In this document: in pieces, positions 1-6,427 of the stretch
Layout: each line of letters opens with the position of its first letter
Numbering within the stretch: position 1 is the stretch's first letter
Source of the DNA: a virus
Virus record (IMG/VR): IMGVR_UViG_3300030090_003604
Coordinates: 1 to 55,513 of that record
DNA length: 55,513 bases
Direction: 5' to 3' (one strand)
Translations under genes and position numbers: made by a program
The notes under the pieces: model-generated
What the model was told of the DNA's origin: nothing
Seen by the model: the letters and a program-made list of their open reading frames with translations, nothing else
The model's database searches: none

Positions 1-133
1 GTCGGAAATTATCCCTGCCAAAAAAAACAAAAAGAACCTAATTTGTCTTATATGTGTCTAATTTAAGACTCAATAAAAAATTATTATTGATAGTCAACAT
101 CTGGTGCTTATTGAGAATAAAAATTTAGAGTTT

Positions 134-142
134 CTGGAGAAA
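134..142 (-). promoter_or_regulatory. CTGGAGAAA spacer motif, copy 1
   Basis: CTGGAGAAA (TTTCTCCAG on the minus strand) lies in the AT-rich spacer left of the first gene. Four further copies are in other spacers of the first 3 kb. Its placement upstream of leftward transcription units suggests a promoter or operator element; the role is inferred. Confidence 0.35.
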
Positions 143-162
143 ATTAGTTGATTTTATGCAAT

Positions 163-186
163 AAAAAAGGGACGTTTAAACGTCCC
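163..186 (-). terminator. Intrinsic terminator after the GP88-like gene
   Basis: A perfect 18-bp palindrome GGGACGTTTAAACGTCCC (169-186) is followed on the minus strand by a run of six T. It lies 23 bases past the stop of the minus-strand gene at 209-1054, the usual layout of a Rho-independent terminator. Confidence 0.85.
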
Positions 187-208
187 ACAAAATAGATATA
201 AAATTAAT

Positions 209-1054
209 TTATGCTATACAAAATCTATTAATATCTTTTTTGCTGTATCTCACGTTATAAGGTTTTTTAAATCTAAGCAATATTAAATGATTTAAAGGGT
301 CGTTGAATCTCATATCATCGTGATCTCCATCGAAGCACTTAAAAGTTTTATTAAATACATTACTTTTAAATTCATTCGGTATATATTCAGATTTTTTTAA
401 ATTTATAACACTTGCAATATTAACAAAATTTTCGATTGCATCATATGATAATTCAATATTTTTTTTATTTGATGCCCCATCAAAACTAAAAGTTATATGA
501 TAATTATTATATTTTCTTATTAAATTATAATCTCTTTTCATTTTGGTATAGTCGTAAAATCTAACATAACTTTCATTTTTAAATACTTCAAAAATATTTT
601 CATAATATCCCGAATTAATAGAAAATTTAAATTTTTCATATATAAAATTACTTAATGATGCATCGATATAAAAAGGGATATTCTCCCATAATATGTCACT
701 TGTACCATTTAACCTAATAGCAATATCTTTATATTTTCTTAGATTTCTAATGATATTTAAAATTAATAGATTTATAAAATCATTCGGACTTTCACTATAT
801 GCGTATGTCTTATTAATTCTAGATTTAATTTTACTAGAATAATATAAAGGATTCCCCGAATGATGTAGGCATAACTTTGCACAATTTAAAGCATTCGGAC
901 ATACGTTAATAATACCGCTCTGATTTGATGGACTTAAGTGTAATAAAAAAGTCTTAATTGAACTTTTTTTTGTTTTTGGATTCTCAGATAATAGAGAATT
1001 ATAATCAAGATTAAAAGTATCTTGATACTGTTTGATAGTTTTTGGAAGTCTCAT
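209..1054 (-). CDS. GP88-like phage protein
   Basis: A 281-residue protein resembling the phage Gene product 88 (GP88) family, whose biochemical role is unknown to me. Visible hallmarks are a cysteine cluster CPNALNCAKLC (about residues 52-62), RLNGTSDILWE (about 114-124) where family members have a short conserved Asp/Trp segment, and FYDYTKM (about 165-171) matching the family's F-Y-x-Y-T-K motif. The protein is basic and rich in Asn, Ile and Lys, following the AT-rich DNA. The ATG at 1054 has no Shine-Dalgarno sequence; the leader reads TTACTTAATTATG. It ends just before a strong terminator. The family call is moderately sure, the function unknown. Confidence 0.6.
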   Translation of the reverse strand: MRLPKTIKQYQDTFNLDYNSLLSENPKTKKSSIKTFLLHLSPSNQSGIINVCPNALNCAKLCLHHSGNPLYYSSKIKSRINKTYAYSESPNDFINLLILNIIRNLRKYKDIAIRLNGTSDILWENIPFYIDASLSNFIYEKFKFSINSGYYENIFEVFKNESYVRFYDYTKMKRDYNLIRKYNNYHITFSFDGASNKKNIELSYDAIENFVNIASVINLKKSEYIPNEFKSNVFNKTFKCFDGDHDDMRFNDPLNHLILLRFKKPYNVRYSKKDINRFCIA

Positions 1055-1093
1055 AATTAAGTAATAGATAGGATTTTTAAATTTTTTTTCCCT

Positions 1094-1102
1094 CTGGAGA
1101 AA
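1094..1102 (-). promoter_or_regulatory. CTGGAGAAA spacer motif, copy 2
   Basis: Copy of the CTGGAGAAA motif 40 bases upstream of the GP88-like gene start, which is promoter distance for that minus-strand gene. No other promoter element stands out here. Confidence 0.35.
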
Positions 1103-1120
1103 AAAGTCTGGTTTATATGT

Positions 1121-1444
1121 TTAAGGTTTATAAACCTTATAGGGACTAGAAATGTTGTTAATGAATTCACTAACAGTTATTACATTTAAATGTGTATGCA
1201 TTTCAAACAATGCTAAACAACTAATATTTTCCCCATAAATAGAAAAATAATATTGTTTATGTGACTTTTTACAATCATTAAAATGTATTCTTACTTTGAA
1301 CCAATAACCCTTATTGGTTATTAATTCAAAAGTGTGAAATTCATTTTTAAATTCATTTTCTTTTTTGTATAAATGCCCGAAATGATTATATAAAAAATCG
1401 AGGGATGTATAACAATATCCAAAATGATTAAGTGATTTTTTCAT
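1121..1444 (-). CDS. Hypothetical protein, 107 aa
   Basis: Unrecognised 107-residue protein with many aromatic residues (Phe, Tyr, His) and alternating polar/hydrophobic stretches that suggest a small beta-rich fold. It has no membrane segment and no clear motif. The leader TTATTAATTATG has no Shine-Dalgarno sequence, as for its neighbours. The last codons overlap an 18-bp palindrome (1122-1139). Confidence 0.55.
   Translation of the reverse strand: MKKSLNHFGYCYTSLDFLYNHFGHLYKKENEFKNEFHTFELITNKGYWFKVRIHFNDCKKSHKQYYFSIYGENISCLALFEMHTHLNVITVSEFINNISSPYKVYKP
1122..1139. repeat. 18-bp perfect palindrome
   Basis: TAAGGTTTATAAACCTTA is a perfect palindrome covering the last codons and stop of the 107-aa gene. 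On the minus strand the nearest T-run is about 20 bases downstream, so it is a weak terminator candidate; it may instead protect the mRNA end or bind a dimeric protein. Confidence 0.5.
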
Positions 1445-1453
1445 AATTAATAA

Positions 1454-1678
1454 TTAAGATTGTTTTTGTAATTTTGAGAAAAATAAATATTTAAGATTAT
1501 TTTTCATTAATAATGCAAGAATATATTTTCTTACTATTTTTCTTATTAGTTCAATATCTGAATAAGTTAATTTATCAGAATCAAAAATATAAGAAATTTT
1601 ACTAAGATCATGTATAAATTCAGAAAATAAAATTTCATTAGAATTGTTGCAATTTTCGATAAGTTCAGAAGTGATCAT
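1454..1678 (-). CDS. Hypothetical protein, 74 aa
   Basis: Unrecognised 74-residue protein, predicted mostly helical with an acidic N-terminal half and a basic, Leu/Phe-rich C-terminus (KNNLKYLFFSKLQKQ). It lies 9 bases upstream of the 107-aa gene on the same strand, so the two are probably co-transcribed. No Shine-Dalgarno site is visible before the ATG at 1678. Confidence 0.5.
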   Translation of the reverse strand: MITSELIENCNNSNEILFSEFIHDLSKISYIFDSDKLTYSDIELIRKIVRKYILALLMKNNLKYLFFSKLQKQS

Positions 1679-1699
1679 TTTAATAATTAGAAATTGAGA

Positions 1700-1730
1700 A
1701 AAAAAAAATGATGCTATTAAATAGCATCAT
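1700..1730 (-). terminator. Intrinsic terminator, minus strand
   Basis: ATGATGCTAT-TAA-ATAGCATCAT is a perfect 10-bp stem with a 3-base loop (708-730 within the 1.7-kb region), followed on the minus strand by eight or nine T. It overlaps the stop of the 55-aa gene at 1717-1884. It separates that gene from the 74-aa gene downstream, which must therefore have its own promoter or rely on readthrough. Confidence 0.85.
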
Positions 1731-1884
1731 CTACAAAATAATTAGTGTTTTTTATACTGTTTAAATATCTTACTTTTAAAGTTGCATATTTAAAAGTATA
1801 TAGATTATCATCTATTGGTAAAAATCCGAGAGAGTTTAGATTTTCTTTTATTTGATAATCTTTTTTGTTTCTTAGAAAAAACAT
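1717..1884 (-). CDS. Hypothetical small protein, 55 aa
   Basis: A 55-residue reading frame beginning MFFLRNKKDYQI and ending YFVDDAI, with alternating Tyr/Phe/Leu and charged residues. No family is recognised. Support comes from position: it fills the space directly before a strong terminator that overlaps its stop codon, and it has the same AT-rich, Shine-Dalgarno-less leader (AATTATTATTATG) as the neighbouring genes. Confidence 0.5.
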   Translation of the reverse strand: MFFLRNKKDYQIKENLNSLGFLPIDDNLYTFKYATLKVRYLNSIKNTNYFVDDAI

Positions 1885-1892
1885 AATAATAA

Positions 1893-2027
1893 TTAGTTAT
1901 TAATAAGAACATGAGAATATTTAAAAGGATTTGAATCTGTATTAGGAACTATTATTCTAGGTAATAAACCCATAAAGAAAATAATGCCTAATGCATAAGC
2001 AGAAAAAAGTTTGAAAAATAAGTTCAT
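1893..2027 (-). CDS. Small single-pass membrane peptide, 44 aa
   Basis: A 44-residue peptide with one hydrophobic helix (LFSAYALGIIFFMGLLP, about residues 7-23) after a short MNLFFK start, then a polar tail, so probably an inner-membrane peptide. It starts 8 bases upstream of the 55-aa gene. A TATAAT on the minus strand (2075-2080) and a CAGAGG/CCTCTG hairpin (2037-2066) precede it. Possible roles include holin-like or exclusion peptide, but nothing in the sequence decides this. Confidence 0.4.
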   Translation of the reverse strand: MNLFFKLFSAYALGIIFFMGLLPRIIVPNTDSNPFKYSHVLINN

Positions 2028-2074
2028 AACTAATAACAGAGGACGAAAAAAAAAAATTAACCTCTGTAACCTTA

Positions 2075-2080
2075 ATTATA
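2075..2080 (-). promoter_or_regulatory. Possible -10 box for the 44/55-aa genes
   Basis: TATAAT on the minus strand, about 48 bases upstream of the 44-aa gene. No good -35 hexamer stands at the usual distance, so the call is weak. Confidence 0.3.
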
Positions 2081-2170
2081 ATCGAAAAACTAGGAAAAAG
2101 CTAGGCATTTAGGGTTAATTTTGAAATTGGTTGTAAATACTGACTTTTTTAATAAAAATCTTGTTTCTAC

Positions 2171-2179
2171 CTGGAGAAA
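2171..2179 (-). promoter_or_regulatory. CTGGAGAAA spacer motif, copy 3
   Basis: Third copy, in the spacer about 140 bases upstream of the 44-aa membrane peptide gene. Confidence 0.35.
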
Positions 2180-2446
2180 TAAGACACGCTGAGATTCCAA
2201 AAAACCTAGTCATAGCCTGGGTTTACAAGGAATTTTATAATATATGAGAATAGATGAGAATCCTATATTTTTAATACTATTAACGACTACTACATCAAGA
2301 TAGCTAGTAAAAAACTAGGATTCTTATAAGACACTTTTAAGACTAGAGCTGGACTTGATACACTTAAAAATTTTAAATTATTAGATAAGGATTTCAAACC
2401 ATTTAAAAAATTGACTTAATAAGCTTATCTAAGAAAAAAAATAAAT

Positions 2447-2477
2447 AAAAAAAATCTTGATAGAAAATATCAAGATT
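2447..2477 (-). terminator. Intrinsic terminator after the 71-aa gene
   Basis: AATCTTGATA (2453-2462) pairs perfectly with TATCAAGATT (2468-2477) around a 5-base loop. A-runs on both sides make a U-run on either transcript, so it may act in both directions. It lies 29 bases past the stop of the minus-strand gene at 2506-2721. Confidence 0.8.
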
Positions 2478-2505
2478 AAAAAAAATAATTTTTTTTTATA
2501 TTAGA

Positions 2506-2721
2506 TTAAAATTTTAATTTTTCTTTTAAAATTTTATTTTCATTTTTCAAAATTTTATTTTCATTTTGAATAATTCTAATATAAGAAATTAAATCTTGAT
2601 AATATTTTTTAAAATCATCAAGTTTAATATTATTAGCATCTTTAATTAAATTTGCTAATTTTTGAGAAAAAATAAAAATTGACATTTTAGCAATTTTTAG
2701 TTCTGGTTTTTGGTTTTTCAT
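2506..2721 (-). CDS. Small coiled-coil protein, 71 aa
   Basis: A 71-residue protein whose C-terminal third is a regular heptad pattern (IIQNENKILKNENKILKEK, about 51-69), a short leucine-zipper-like coiled coil that should dimerise. The N-terminal part is basic and helical. No DNA-binding motif is recognised, though bZIP-like small phage regulators have similar shape. It stands alone, flanked by a terminator and by the 2.7-3.3 kb candidate origin, so it could act there; this is inference. No Shine-Dalgarno site is visible. Confidence 0.55.
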   Translation of the reverse strand: MKNQKPELKIAKMSIFIFSQKLANLIKDANNIKLDDFKKYYQDLISYIRIIQNENKILKNENKILKEKLKF

Positions 2722-2818
2722 TTTTGGTTAAAATGTTTTATGTTTACTCTTTAATTATAAATTTTTAAAAATCATAATTTTATTTTTACATGCGAAAAAC
2801 CAAAAAAAAAATTTTTCT

Positions 2819-2827
2819 CTGGAGAAA
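2819..2827 (-). promoter_or_regulatory. CTGGAGAAA spacer motif, copy 4
   Basis: Fourth copy, about 100 bases upstream of the coiled-coil gene at 2506-2721. Confidence 0.35.
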
Positions 2828-2874
2828 AAAAATTGATTTCTTTATACTTTATAAAAAAAATTACAAAAAATAAA

Positions 2875-2980
2875 ATATAAACAATTAAAAAAAATTACAC
2901 TTATTAAGTATAAACAAATAGTGAAAAATAAAATATTTAATTATATTTAAGCTTGAAATATTTTTTTAAAGTATAAACAA
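2875..2980. repeat. Three TATAAACAA repeats
   Basis: ATATAAACAA (2875-2884) and GTATAAACAA (2908-2917 and 2971-2980) stand in almost pure A/T DNA. The third directly abuts the CTGGAGAAA copy at 2982. Such repeats next to iterons resemble the AT-rich unwinding part of an origin. Confidence 0.5.
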
Positions 2981-2981
2981 T

Positions 2982-2990
2982 CTGGAGAAA
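2982..2990 (-). promoter_or_regulatory. CTGGAGAAA spacer motif, copy 5
   Basis: Fifth copy, immediately after the third TATAAACAA repeat inside the candidate origin. Confidence 0.35.
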
Positions 2991-3058
2991 TTAGAGTAAA
3001 TAAAATATAATTAAATAATCGCTGAAAACGTAGTCATACCAATGGATTTGCCCCATTT

Positions 3059-3090
3059 CTACCTCAGGTAGTACGCTTGTACTATTTTTT
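3059..3090 (+). terminator. Tandem hairpins followed by a T-run
   Basis: CTACC-TCA-GGTAG (3059-3071) overlaps TAGTAC-GCTT-GTACTA (3069-3084), followed by six T on the plus strand. The second hairpin with its T-run resembles a weak intrinsic terminator for rightward transcription entering the candidate origin; it could also be part of origin structure. Confidence 0.4.
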
Positions 3091-3146
3091 CCAGGATTTT
3101 TTTAAATTTTTTGAAAAATTTTGAGATTTTTTGAGAAAAAAAGCTT

Positions 3147-3260
3147 GCGAGTCCCTCTGTGAAAAAGTCAGCGAGTCCCTGAGAAAAAAAGCTTGCGAGT
3201 CTCTCAGAAAAAATGTTTGCGAGTCCCTTGGCAAAAAAAAAAGAACCCTAGCGAGTCCCT
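3147..3260 (+). repeat. Iteron array, five GCGAGTCYCT copies
   Basis: Copies start at 3147, 3171, 3195, 3219 and 3251, so the first four are exactly 24 bp apart and the last 32 bp on. The core GCGAGTCYCT is identical except for one C/T in the third copy. The sequence between copies is A-rich and only loosely conserved. Regular spacing of a conserved core in non-coding DNA points to cooperative binding of a replication initiator or partition protein. Confidence 0.75.
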
Positions 3261-3288
3261 TTTTAAAAAATTTTATGAAACCAGATTA

Positions 3289-3546
3289 TTAAGTTTCAAG
3301 GCAAACCTCAGTTGTTGGATCATTTTCAAACCATACTGTTCGCTCTTCTTTATTTACAAATTTATTGCCATGATAACTTTCAACTAAATCATGCACCCAC
3401 TTAGGATAATATTCTTTCCCATCTGAACTATCTAAATCATAATATGATGCATCAGAACTTAATGCATAAATACTAGATCTTAAATCTTCTAAATCTTCTA
3501 AATCGATTTCAAAAGAAATATCTACTTTAATTTTTTTATTTGTCAT
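3289..3546 (-). CDS. Acidic small protein, 85 aa
   Basis: Unrecognised 85-residue acidic protein with a DLEDLEDL stretch near residue 16-23 and many Asp/Ser/Tyr. The start overlaps the end of the upstream gene by 11 bases, and a GGAGG lies inside the upstream coding end (TGGGAGGATTTAGAAAATG), giving translational coupling. It is the last gene of a three-gene leftward unit starting at 4088. Small acidic phage proteins of this kind are often early host-takeover or anti-defence proteins; this is inference. Confidence 0.65.
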   Translation of the reverse strand: MTNKKIKVDISFEIDLEDLEDLRSSIYALSSDASYYDLDSSDGKEYYPKWVHDLVESYHGNKFVNKEERTVWFENDPTTEVCLET

Positions 3547-3727
3547 TTTCTAAATCCTCCCATGTTTGTAAATCAACAGTAATTTTCCATGACATACTGC
3601 AATATTTTTCAGAATCCCACATAGATGTAGGAATTAAATGATCTGCAATAATGCGATTTATTTCTTCCATAGTTTGTTTGGAAAAATTTTTTTCAAAGTT
3701 TCTGATTTGTTTTTTTAGTTGTTTCAT
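3536..3727 (-). CDS. Hypothetical protein, 63 aa
   Basis: A 63-residue protein starting MKQLKKQIRNFEKNF, with a basic amphipathic helix at the N-terminus and an acidic C-terminus ending WEDLENDK. The ATG at 3727 is chosen because a good GGAGG stands 7-8 bases before it; a longer upstream frame would overlap the preceding gene and lacks such a site. No family recognised. Middle gene of the leftward 4088-3289 unit. Confidence 0.65.
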   Translation of the reverse strand: MKQLKKQIRNFEKNFSKQTMEEINRIIADHLIPTSMWDSEKYCSMSWKITVDLQTWEDLENDK

Positions 3728-3740
3728 TTTTAATACCTCC

Positions 3741-4088
3741 TTAATCCATAGAATCATAATATTTTGCAGTTCCATCCCAAGGCTCAACTATGCCCCAATA
3801 TTTGATGTAAGCAAATTCTTGGTCTTTGCCACCACCATATTTTAAATTTTTCCAATTTTTAACACGCTTATTAAAAACAGCACCTCTTGGAACATCAACA
3901 GGAATTTTACGACCCCTTTGACCATAGCCATCATGTTCAATTAATTGGTCAGCGATCTCTTGTAACCAAACAGTTTTGTCTGTTCTTCTTACAACTTTAT
4001 AAAAAGTTGGAAGTTGCATGGTGCAACCGCCATTACAAAAAGCAATTTGTCCAACTTCAAAAGTTTTGGTTTGTTCAATAGTTTTCAT
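3741..4088 (-). CDS. Hypothetical protein, 115 aa
   Basis: A 115-residue protein with CNGGCTM near residue 18-24, an aromatic, beta-rich middle (FYKVVRRTDKTVWLQEI) and KKVKNW/KYGGGKDQ-like basic segments. The arrangement resembles small OB- or SH3-like barrels, but no family is recognised. First gene of the leftward unit; its promoter is the minus-strand arm of the divergent promoter at 4118-4178. Leader is about 30 bases and AT-rich. Confidence 0.65.
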   Translation of the reverse strand: MKTIEQTKTFEVGQIAFCNGGCTMQLPTFYKVVRRTDKTVWLQEIADQLIEHDGYGQRGRKIPVDVPRGAVFNKRVKNWKNLKYGGGKDQEFAYIKYWGIVEPWDGTAKYYDSMD

Positions 4089-4117
4089 AATTTTAAAAAA
4101 ATAAAAATTGTCCTGGT

Positions 4118-4132
4118 CTCCCTTATTATAGC
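4118..4132 (-). promoter_or_regulatory. Leftward promoter of the 4.1-kb divergon
   Basis: Minus strand reads GCTATAATAAGGGAG: a TATAAT -10 (4125-4130) followed by AGGGAG. It is the mirror arm (14 of 15 bases) of the rightward promoter at 4164-4178. It would drive the three genes 4088-3289. Confidence 0.65.
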
Positions 4133-4146
4133 AATAAAACCTACTA

Positions 4147-4178
4147 ATTTGCTAGAAATTAGGCTATAATTAGGGAGT
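4147..4178 (+). promoter_or_regulatory. Rightward promoter of the 4.1-kb divergon
   Basis: AATTTGCTAG, 8 bases, CTATAAT, one base, AGGGAG. The same composite element, with identical spacing, stands upstream of the leftward operon at 8118. There is no good -35 hexamer at 17 bp, so the conserved GCTAG box may replace it or bind a regulator. The first gene starts 17 bases beyond. Confidence 0.7.
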
Positions 4179-4194
4179 AGTTACACATTTAATT

Positions 4195-4683
4195 ATGACA
4201 ACAACAAAAACAAAAAGTGGTCATCCCATGAGGAAAACCAAATTTGCGATAGGCGAATGTAAAACCTTTGAAGGTTATTCGGGAGATACATATTGGAATG
4301 GATGGGACGAACCATGCTTCGATGAAAAAACTGCACAAGAGGTTATGGATTATTTTTTAAATCAAGAATGCAAAGAATCCGCAGATGGATGGAAAGAATC
4401 TTTTGAAGAAGTTCTTGATTCTGAAAACAAACTTATCTTTTCTAAATTAAGTCCAATTCATCTTGAAAATGGCGAAACTGTATACGACTTCGGTGGTGGA
4501 TACTGTTGGTCAGAAGTAGAAGACAACGAAAAAGAAGTTGTTTTGTCTTTAACAAAAAAAGCTTCTTATTCTTTGTATCAAGCACTAGATGTTTTTGTTA
4601 TGAAAAATCTAGATAATGCATGGTCAAATGATGAAAAAGATCTTTATGAAATTTTTAATACATTAAAAGAGGAGGTTAAGTAA
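4195..4683 (+). CDS. Acidic hypothetical protein, 162 aa
   Basis: A 162-residue acidic protein opening the rightward early operon (4195-6408). It contains a Gly/Trp-rich segment (FEGYSGDTYWNGWDEPCFDE, about 23-42), Cys residues spaced through the chain and a C-terminal helical part. It is not recognised. The ATG at 4195 follows the promoter AGGGAG box by 17 bases without a close Shine-Dalgarno site. Its last codons carry the AGGAGG of the next gene. Likely early-expressed. Confidence 0.7.
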   Translation: MTTTKTKSGHPMRKTKFAIGECKTFEGYSGDTYWNGWDEPCFDEKTAQEVMDYFLNQECKESADGWKESFEEVLDSENKLIFSKLSPIHLENGETVYDFGGGYCWSEVEDNEKEVVLSLTKKASYSLYQALDVFVMKNLDNAWSNDEKDLYEIFNTLKEEVK

Positions 4684-5226
4684 ATGTCAAAATACGTTTC
4701 TTACGAATCTTGGGAAAAGTGTGTTTTTAAAATTCCTAATATTTCTCAACTAGAAGAAATTATGGATAAACATTGTATCTGTGATGTTCACGAAGATACA
4801 GCGAGTCTCTTAATCTTTGAAGAAGGTGGTTACATCGAACAATTTAAAGATGGCACTTATCATGTCACTTTAGATAGATCTGATATTTACGACAAAGATT
4901 TAAATGTTGTAAAACGTGCCTTATATGATTGGTGCGATGGCGAATTATTTAATTTACACAATGGATTTAAATTTGGCGAATATAAAAGTCAAAATGGATG
5001 CATTTGGGATCTCAAAGAATTTGCAATTTTATCAGATGCATGGTGTTCTTGGTTAGACAAAGAAGGTCTTCCACAATATTCCATAGAAGATTTACTTGGT
5101 ACATTCGATTGGTCAGTTGGTTATGAATTAACTGATAGTCAAAGAGAAACTGCAAGATCATTTGAAAAAATGTGGAATCTTGTAGACGATGCTTTTAATA
5201 AAAAGGAGGACTCCCCGAATGCATAA
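4684..5226 (+). CDS. Acidic hypothetical protein with LYDWCxGExFN motif
   Basis: A 180-residue, strongly acidic protein starting 1 base after the previous stop with AGGAGG 8 bases upstream. Around residues 79-90 it carries LYDWCDGELFN, a motif repeated nearly exactly (LYDWCNGEYFN) in the 124-aa protein at 5852-6226, with similar preceding Val-Val-Asp/Lys residues. This marks the two as paralogues or sharers of one domain. Function unknown; DNA-mimic or other protein-binding roles fit the charge but are not shown. Confidence 0.7.
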   Translation: MSKYVSYESWEKCVFKIPNISQLEEIMDKHCICDVHEDTASLLIFEEGGYIEQFKDGTYHVTLDRSDIYDKDLNVVKRALYDWCDGELFNLHNGFKFGEYKSQNGCIWDLKEFAILSDAWCSWLDKEGLPQYSIEDLLGTFDWSVGYELTDSQRETARSFEKMWNLVDDAFNKKEDSPNA

Positions 5227-5401
5227 CATCAAAGTTACTACAGAAGAATTGTTTGAACTAGTAGAAATGCTAGAAGACAAACTTCAATACAATCAAGATT
5301 TAATTCCTTTATATAAGAAATTAGCATCTATAGAAATTCCAAAACCTATAGAAAATTTTGATTATGAAATTCCCGAATACAAACCAAGGAGGAAAAATTA
5401 A
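5219..5401 (+). CDS. Hypothetical small protein, 60 aa
   Basis: A 60-residue protein (MHNIKVTTEELFELVEMLEDKL...) with an acidic amphipathic N-terminal helix and a basic end PRRKN. The ATG at 5219 is chosen because AAGGAGG lies 8 bases before it; it overlaps the preceding gene by 8 bases. Unrecognised. Part of the rightward early operon. Confidence 0.65.
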   Translation: MHNIKVTTEELFELVEMLEDKLQYNQDLIPLYKKLASIEIPKPIENFDYEIPEYKPRRKN

Positions 5402-5598
5402 TGCCTAAAGATAAAAATGATCTAGCAATTGAATATATAAATCAAATGCTAAGTGATCAATATAGTCTTATCGAGGACAGAAAACTTGATAAAGATTATG
5501 AATCAGATGAAGAGTTAAAAGAAAGTACTGAATCTGAATTATCAGAAATCATAAATGCTCAAAGATACATGGATTTACAGACAGAGGTAAGACCATGA
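5401..5598 (+). CDS. Very acidic small protein, 65 aa
   Basis: A 65-residue protein with about 18 Asp/Glu against 8 Lys/Arg, and an acidic middle DYESDEELKESTESELSE. It starts on a TAATG overlap with the previous gene, with AAGGAGG upstream. Predicted helical. Such extreme acidity is seen in DNA-mimic anti-restriction proteins and some anti-CRISPR proteins; the similarity is only in charge and size. Confidence 0.65.
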   Translation: MPKDKNDLAIEYINQMLSDQYSLIEDRKLDKDYESDEELKESTESELSEIINAQRYMDLQTEVRP

Positions 5599-5849
5599 CA
5601 AAAAAAGTTTATGATGGCTTCACACTAAAAGAATTAGATAGTGCTTTTGATCTAATTAAATTTCCTAGTGGAGATTGGAGAGATCCTATTCAAGCAAGGG
5701 TTTTAAAAAAAGATTTAAAAGTTCTTGAAGCTTCAATTATTTATTACTGCGGTTGCGGTTTTAGTTCAGTAAAAAAAGATAACCAAGATGCTTGGGATGA
5801 ATATTACTACATCAAAGCAGATGGTTATTACTTATCTATGGTGCATTAA
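5595..5849 (+). CDS. Hypothetical protein, 84 aa
   Basis: An 84-residue protein starting on an ATGA overlap with the previous gene, GAGG upstream. The middle has YYCGCGFSSVKKDNQDAW with two nearby Cys; one pair is not enough for a zinc site by itself. The C-terminus is aromatic (YYYIKADGYYLSMVH). Unrecognised. Confidence 0.6.
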   Translation: MTKKVYDGFTLKELDSAFDLIKFPSGDWRDPIQARVLKKDLKVLEASIIYYCGCGFSSVKKDNQDAWDEYYYIKADGYYLSMVH

Positions 5850-5851
5850 AA

Positions 5852-6226
5852 ATGACAAAAATCACATTTGAAGAATGGAGAAAAAATTACAAAGACATTC
5901 CATTCTTAGAAGAAAATTTTACAGAATTAAAAGATTCTGGAGTAGACGTTGGATTTATGAAGGAAAGAATGGAATATGTCATTTATCCAAAAATAAAATA
6001 TGTGCGAGTCTTTTTATATGGTGGATATTATGAAATTGATGAAGAAGGTATGTATGATTTAATTTTAGAAAATCATTGTTGGAGCGAAAAAACTACAGAT
6101 GTTGTTGATAAAGAATTATATGATTGGTGCAATGGAGAATACTTTAATACAGAAAATGATCCATTTGGATTAGAATCTGTTACCGATAATGACTATGACG
6201 AAAACGGAAATTGGAGGCACGAATAA
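5852..6226 (+). CDS. Acidic protein sharing LYDWCxGExFN motif, 124 aa
   Basis: A 124-residue acidic protein containing LYDWCNGEYFN (about 91-101), matched by the 180-aa protein at 4684-5226. Both proteins have this motif after a Val-Val-Asp/Lys lead and before a Gly-Phe/Gly-Leu-Glu turn. The start follows the previous stop by 2 bases and lacks a clear Shine-Dalgarno site, so reinitiation is likely. Unrecognised beyond the shared motif. Confidence 0.65.
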   Translation: MTKITFEEWRKNYKDIPFLEENFTELKDSGVDVGFMKERMEYVIYPKIKYVRVFLYGGYYEIDEEGMYDLILENHCWSEKTTDVVDKELYDWCNGEYFNTENDPFGLESVTDNDYDENGNWRHE

Positions 6227-6408
6227 TGCTTATCAAATCAACAGACAAAGAAGGCACATTTACTTGTGATGAAGAAGGAAGAAAATTAATTGATTTAATT
6301 GATTCCTTATGGTGGGGACGAGATCGGTGGGATAGTTCCACAGAAAAAGTTATGAATGAAATTGCAGATTTATTAGGTATGGGAGAAGAAGAAGAAGAAG
6401 AAGAATAA
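6226..6408 (+). CDS. Acidic small protein with poly-Glu tail, 60 aa
   Basis: A 60-residue protein ending in seven consecutive Glu. The ATG at 6226 overlaps the previous stop (TAATG) and has GGAGG 9 bases upstream, which decides the start over an upstream in-frame ATG. Last gene of the rightward operon; an intrinsic terminator follows at 6430. Confidence 0.65.
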   Translation: MLIKSTDKEGTFTCDEEGRKLIDLIDSLWWGRDRWDSSTEKVMNEIADLLGMGEEEEEEE

Positions 6409-6427
6409 AATTTTTATAGACAAAAAA

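Larger units (their letters stand above)
2028..2505. other. Non-coding spacer with inverted repeats
   Basis: I see no credible gene here. It contains CAGAGG/CCTCTG (2037-2042/2061-2066) with a long A-run in the loop, a minus-strand TATAAT (2075-2080), a CTGGAGAAA copy (2171-2179), several CTAGG/CCTAG words, and TTAGATAAG/CTTATCTAA (2381-2389/2424-2432). A terminator sits at its right edge. Leader plus regulatory DNA is the simplest reading. Confidence 0.5.
2722..3288. other. Candidate replication origin region
   Basis: A 567-base stretch without a credible gene. From left to right it holds very AT-rich DNA, three copies of (A/G)TATAAACAA (2875-2884, 2908-2917, 2971-2980), two CTGGAGAAA copies, two small hairpins (3059-3084), then five GCGAGTCYCT iterons at near-helical spacing (3147-3260). 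An AT-rich stretch beside regularly spaced iterons is the classical layout of iteron origins; function is inferred from layout only. Confidence 0.5.

Noticed and set aside
2506-2721. bZIP-type transcription factor
   Set aside because: The heptads are clear, but the basic part has no DNA-binding motif I can name.
3147-3260. CRISPR array
   Set aside because: The repeat core is only 10 bp, spacers are A-rich and about 14 bp, and no cas gene is near; iterons fit better.
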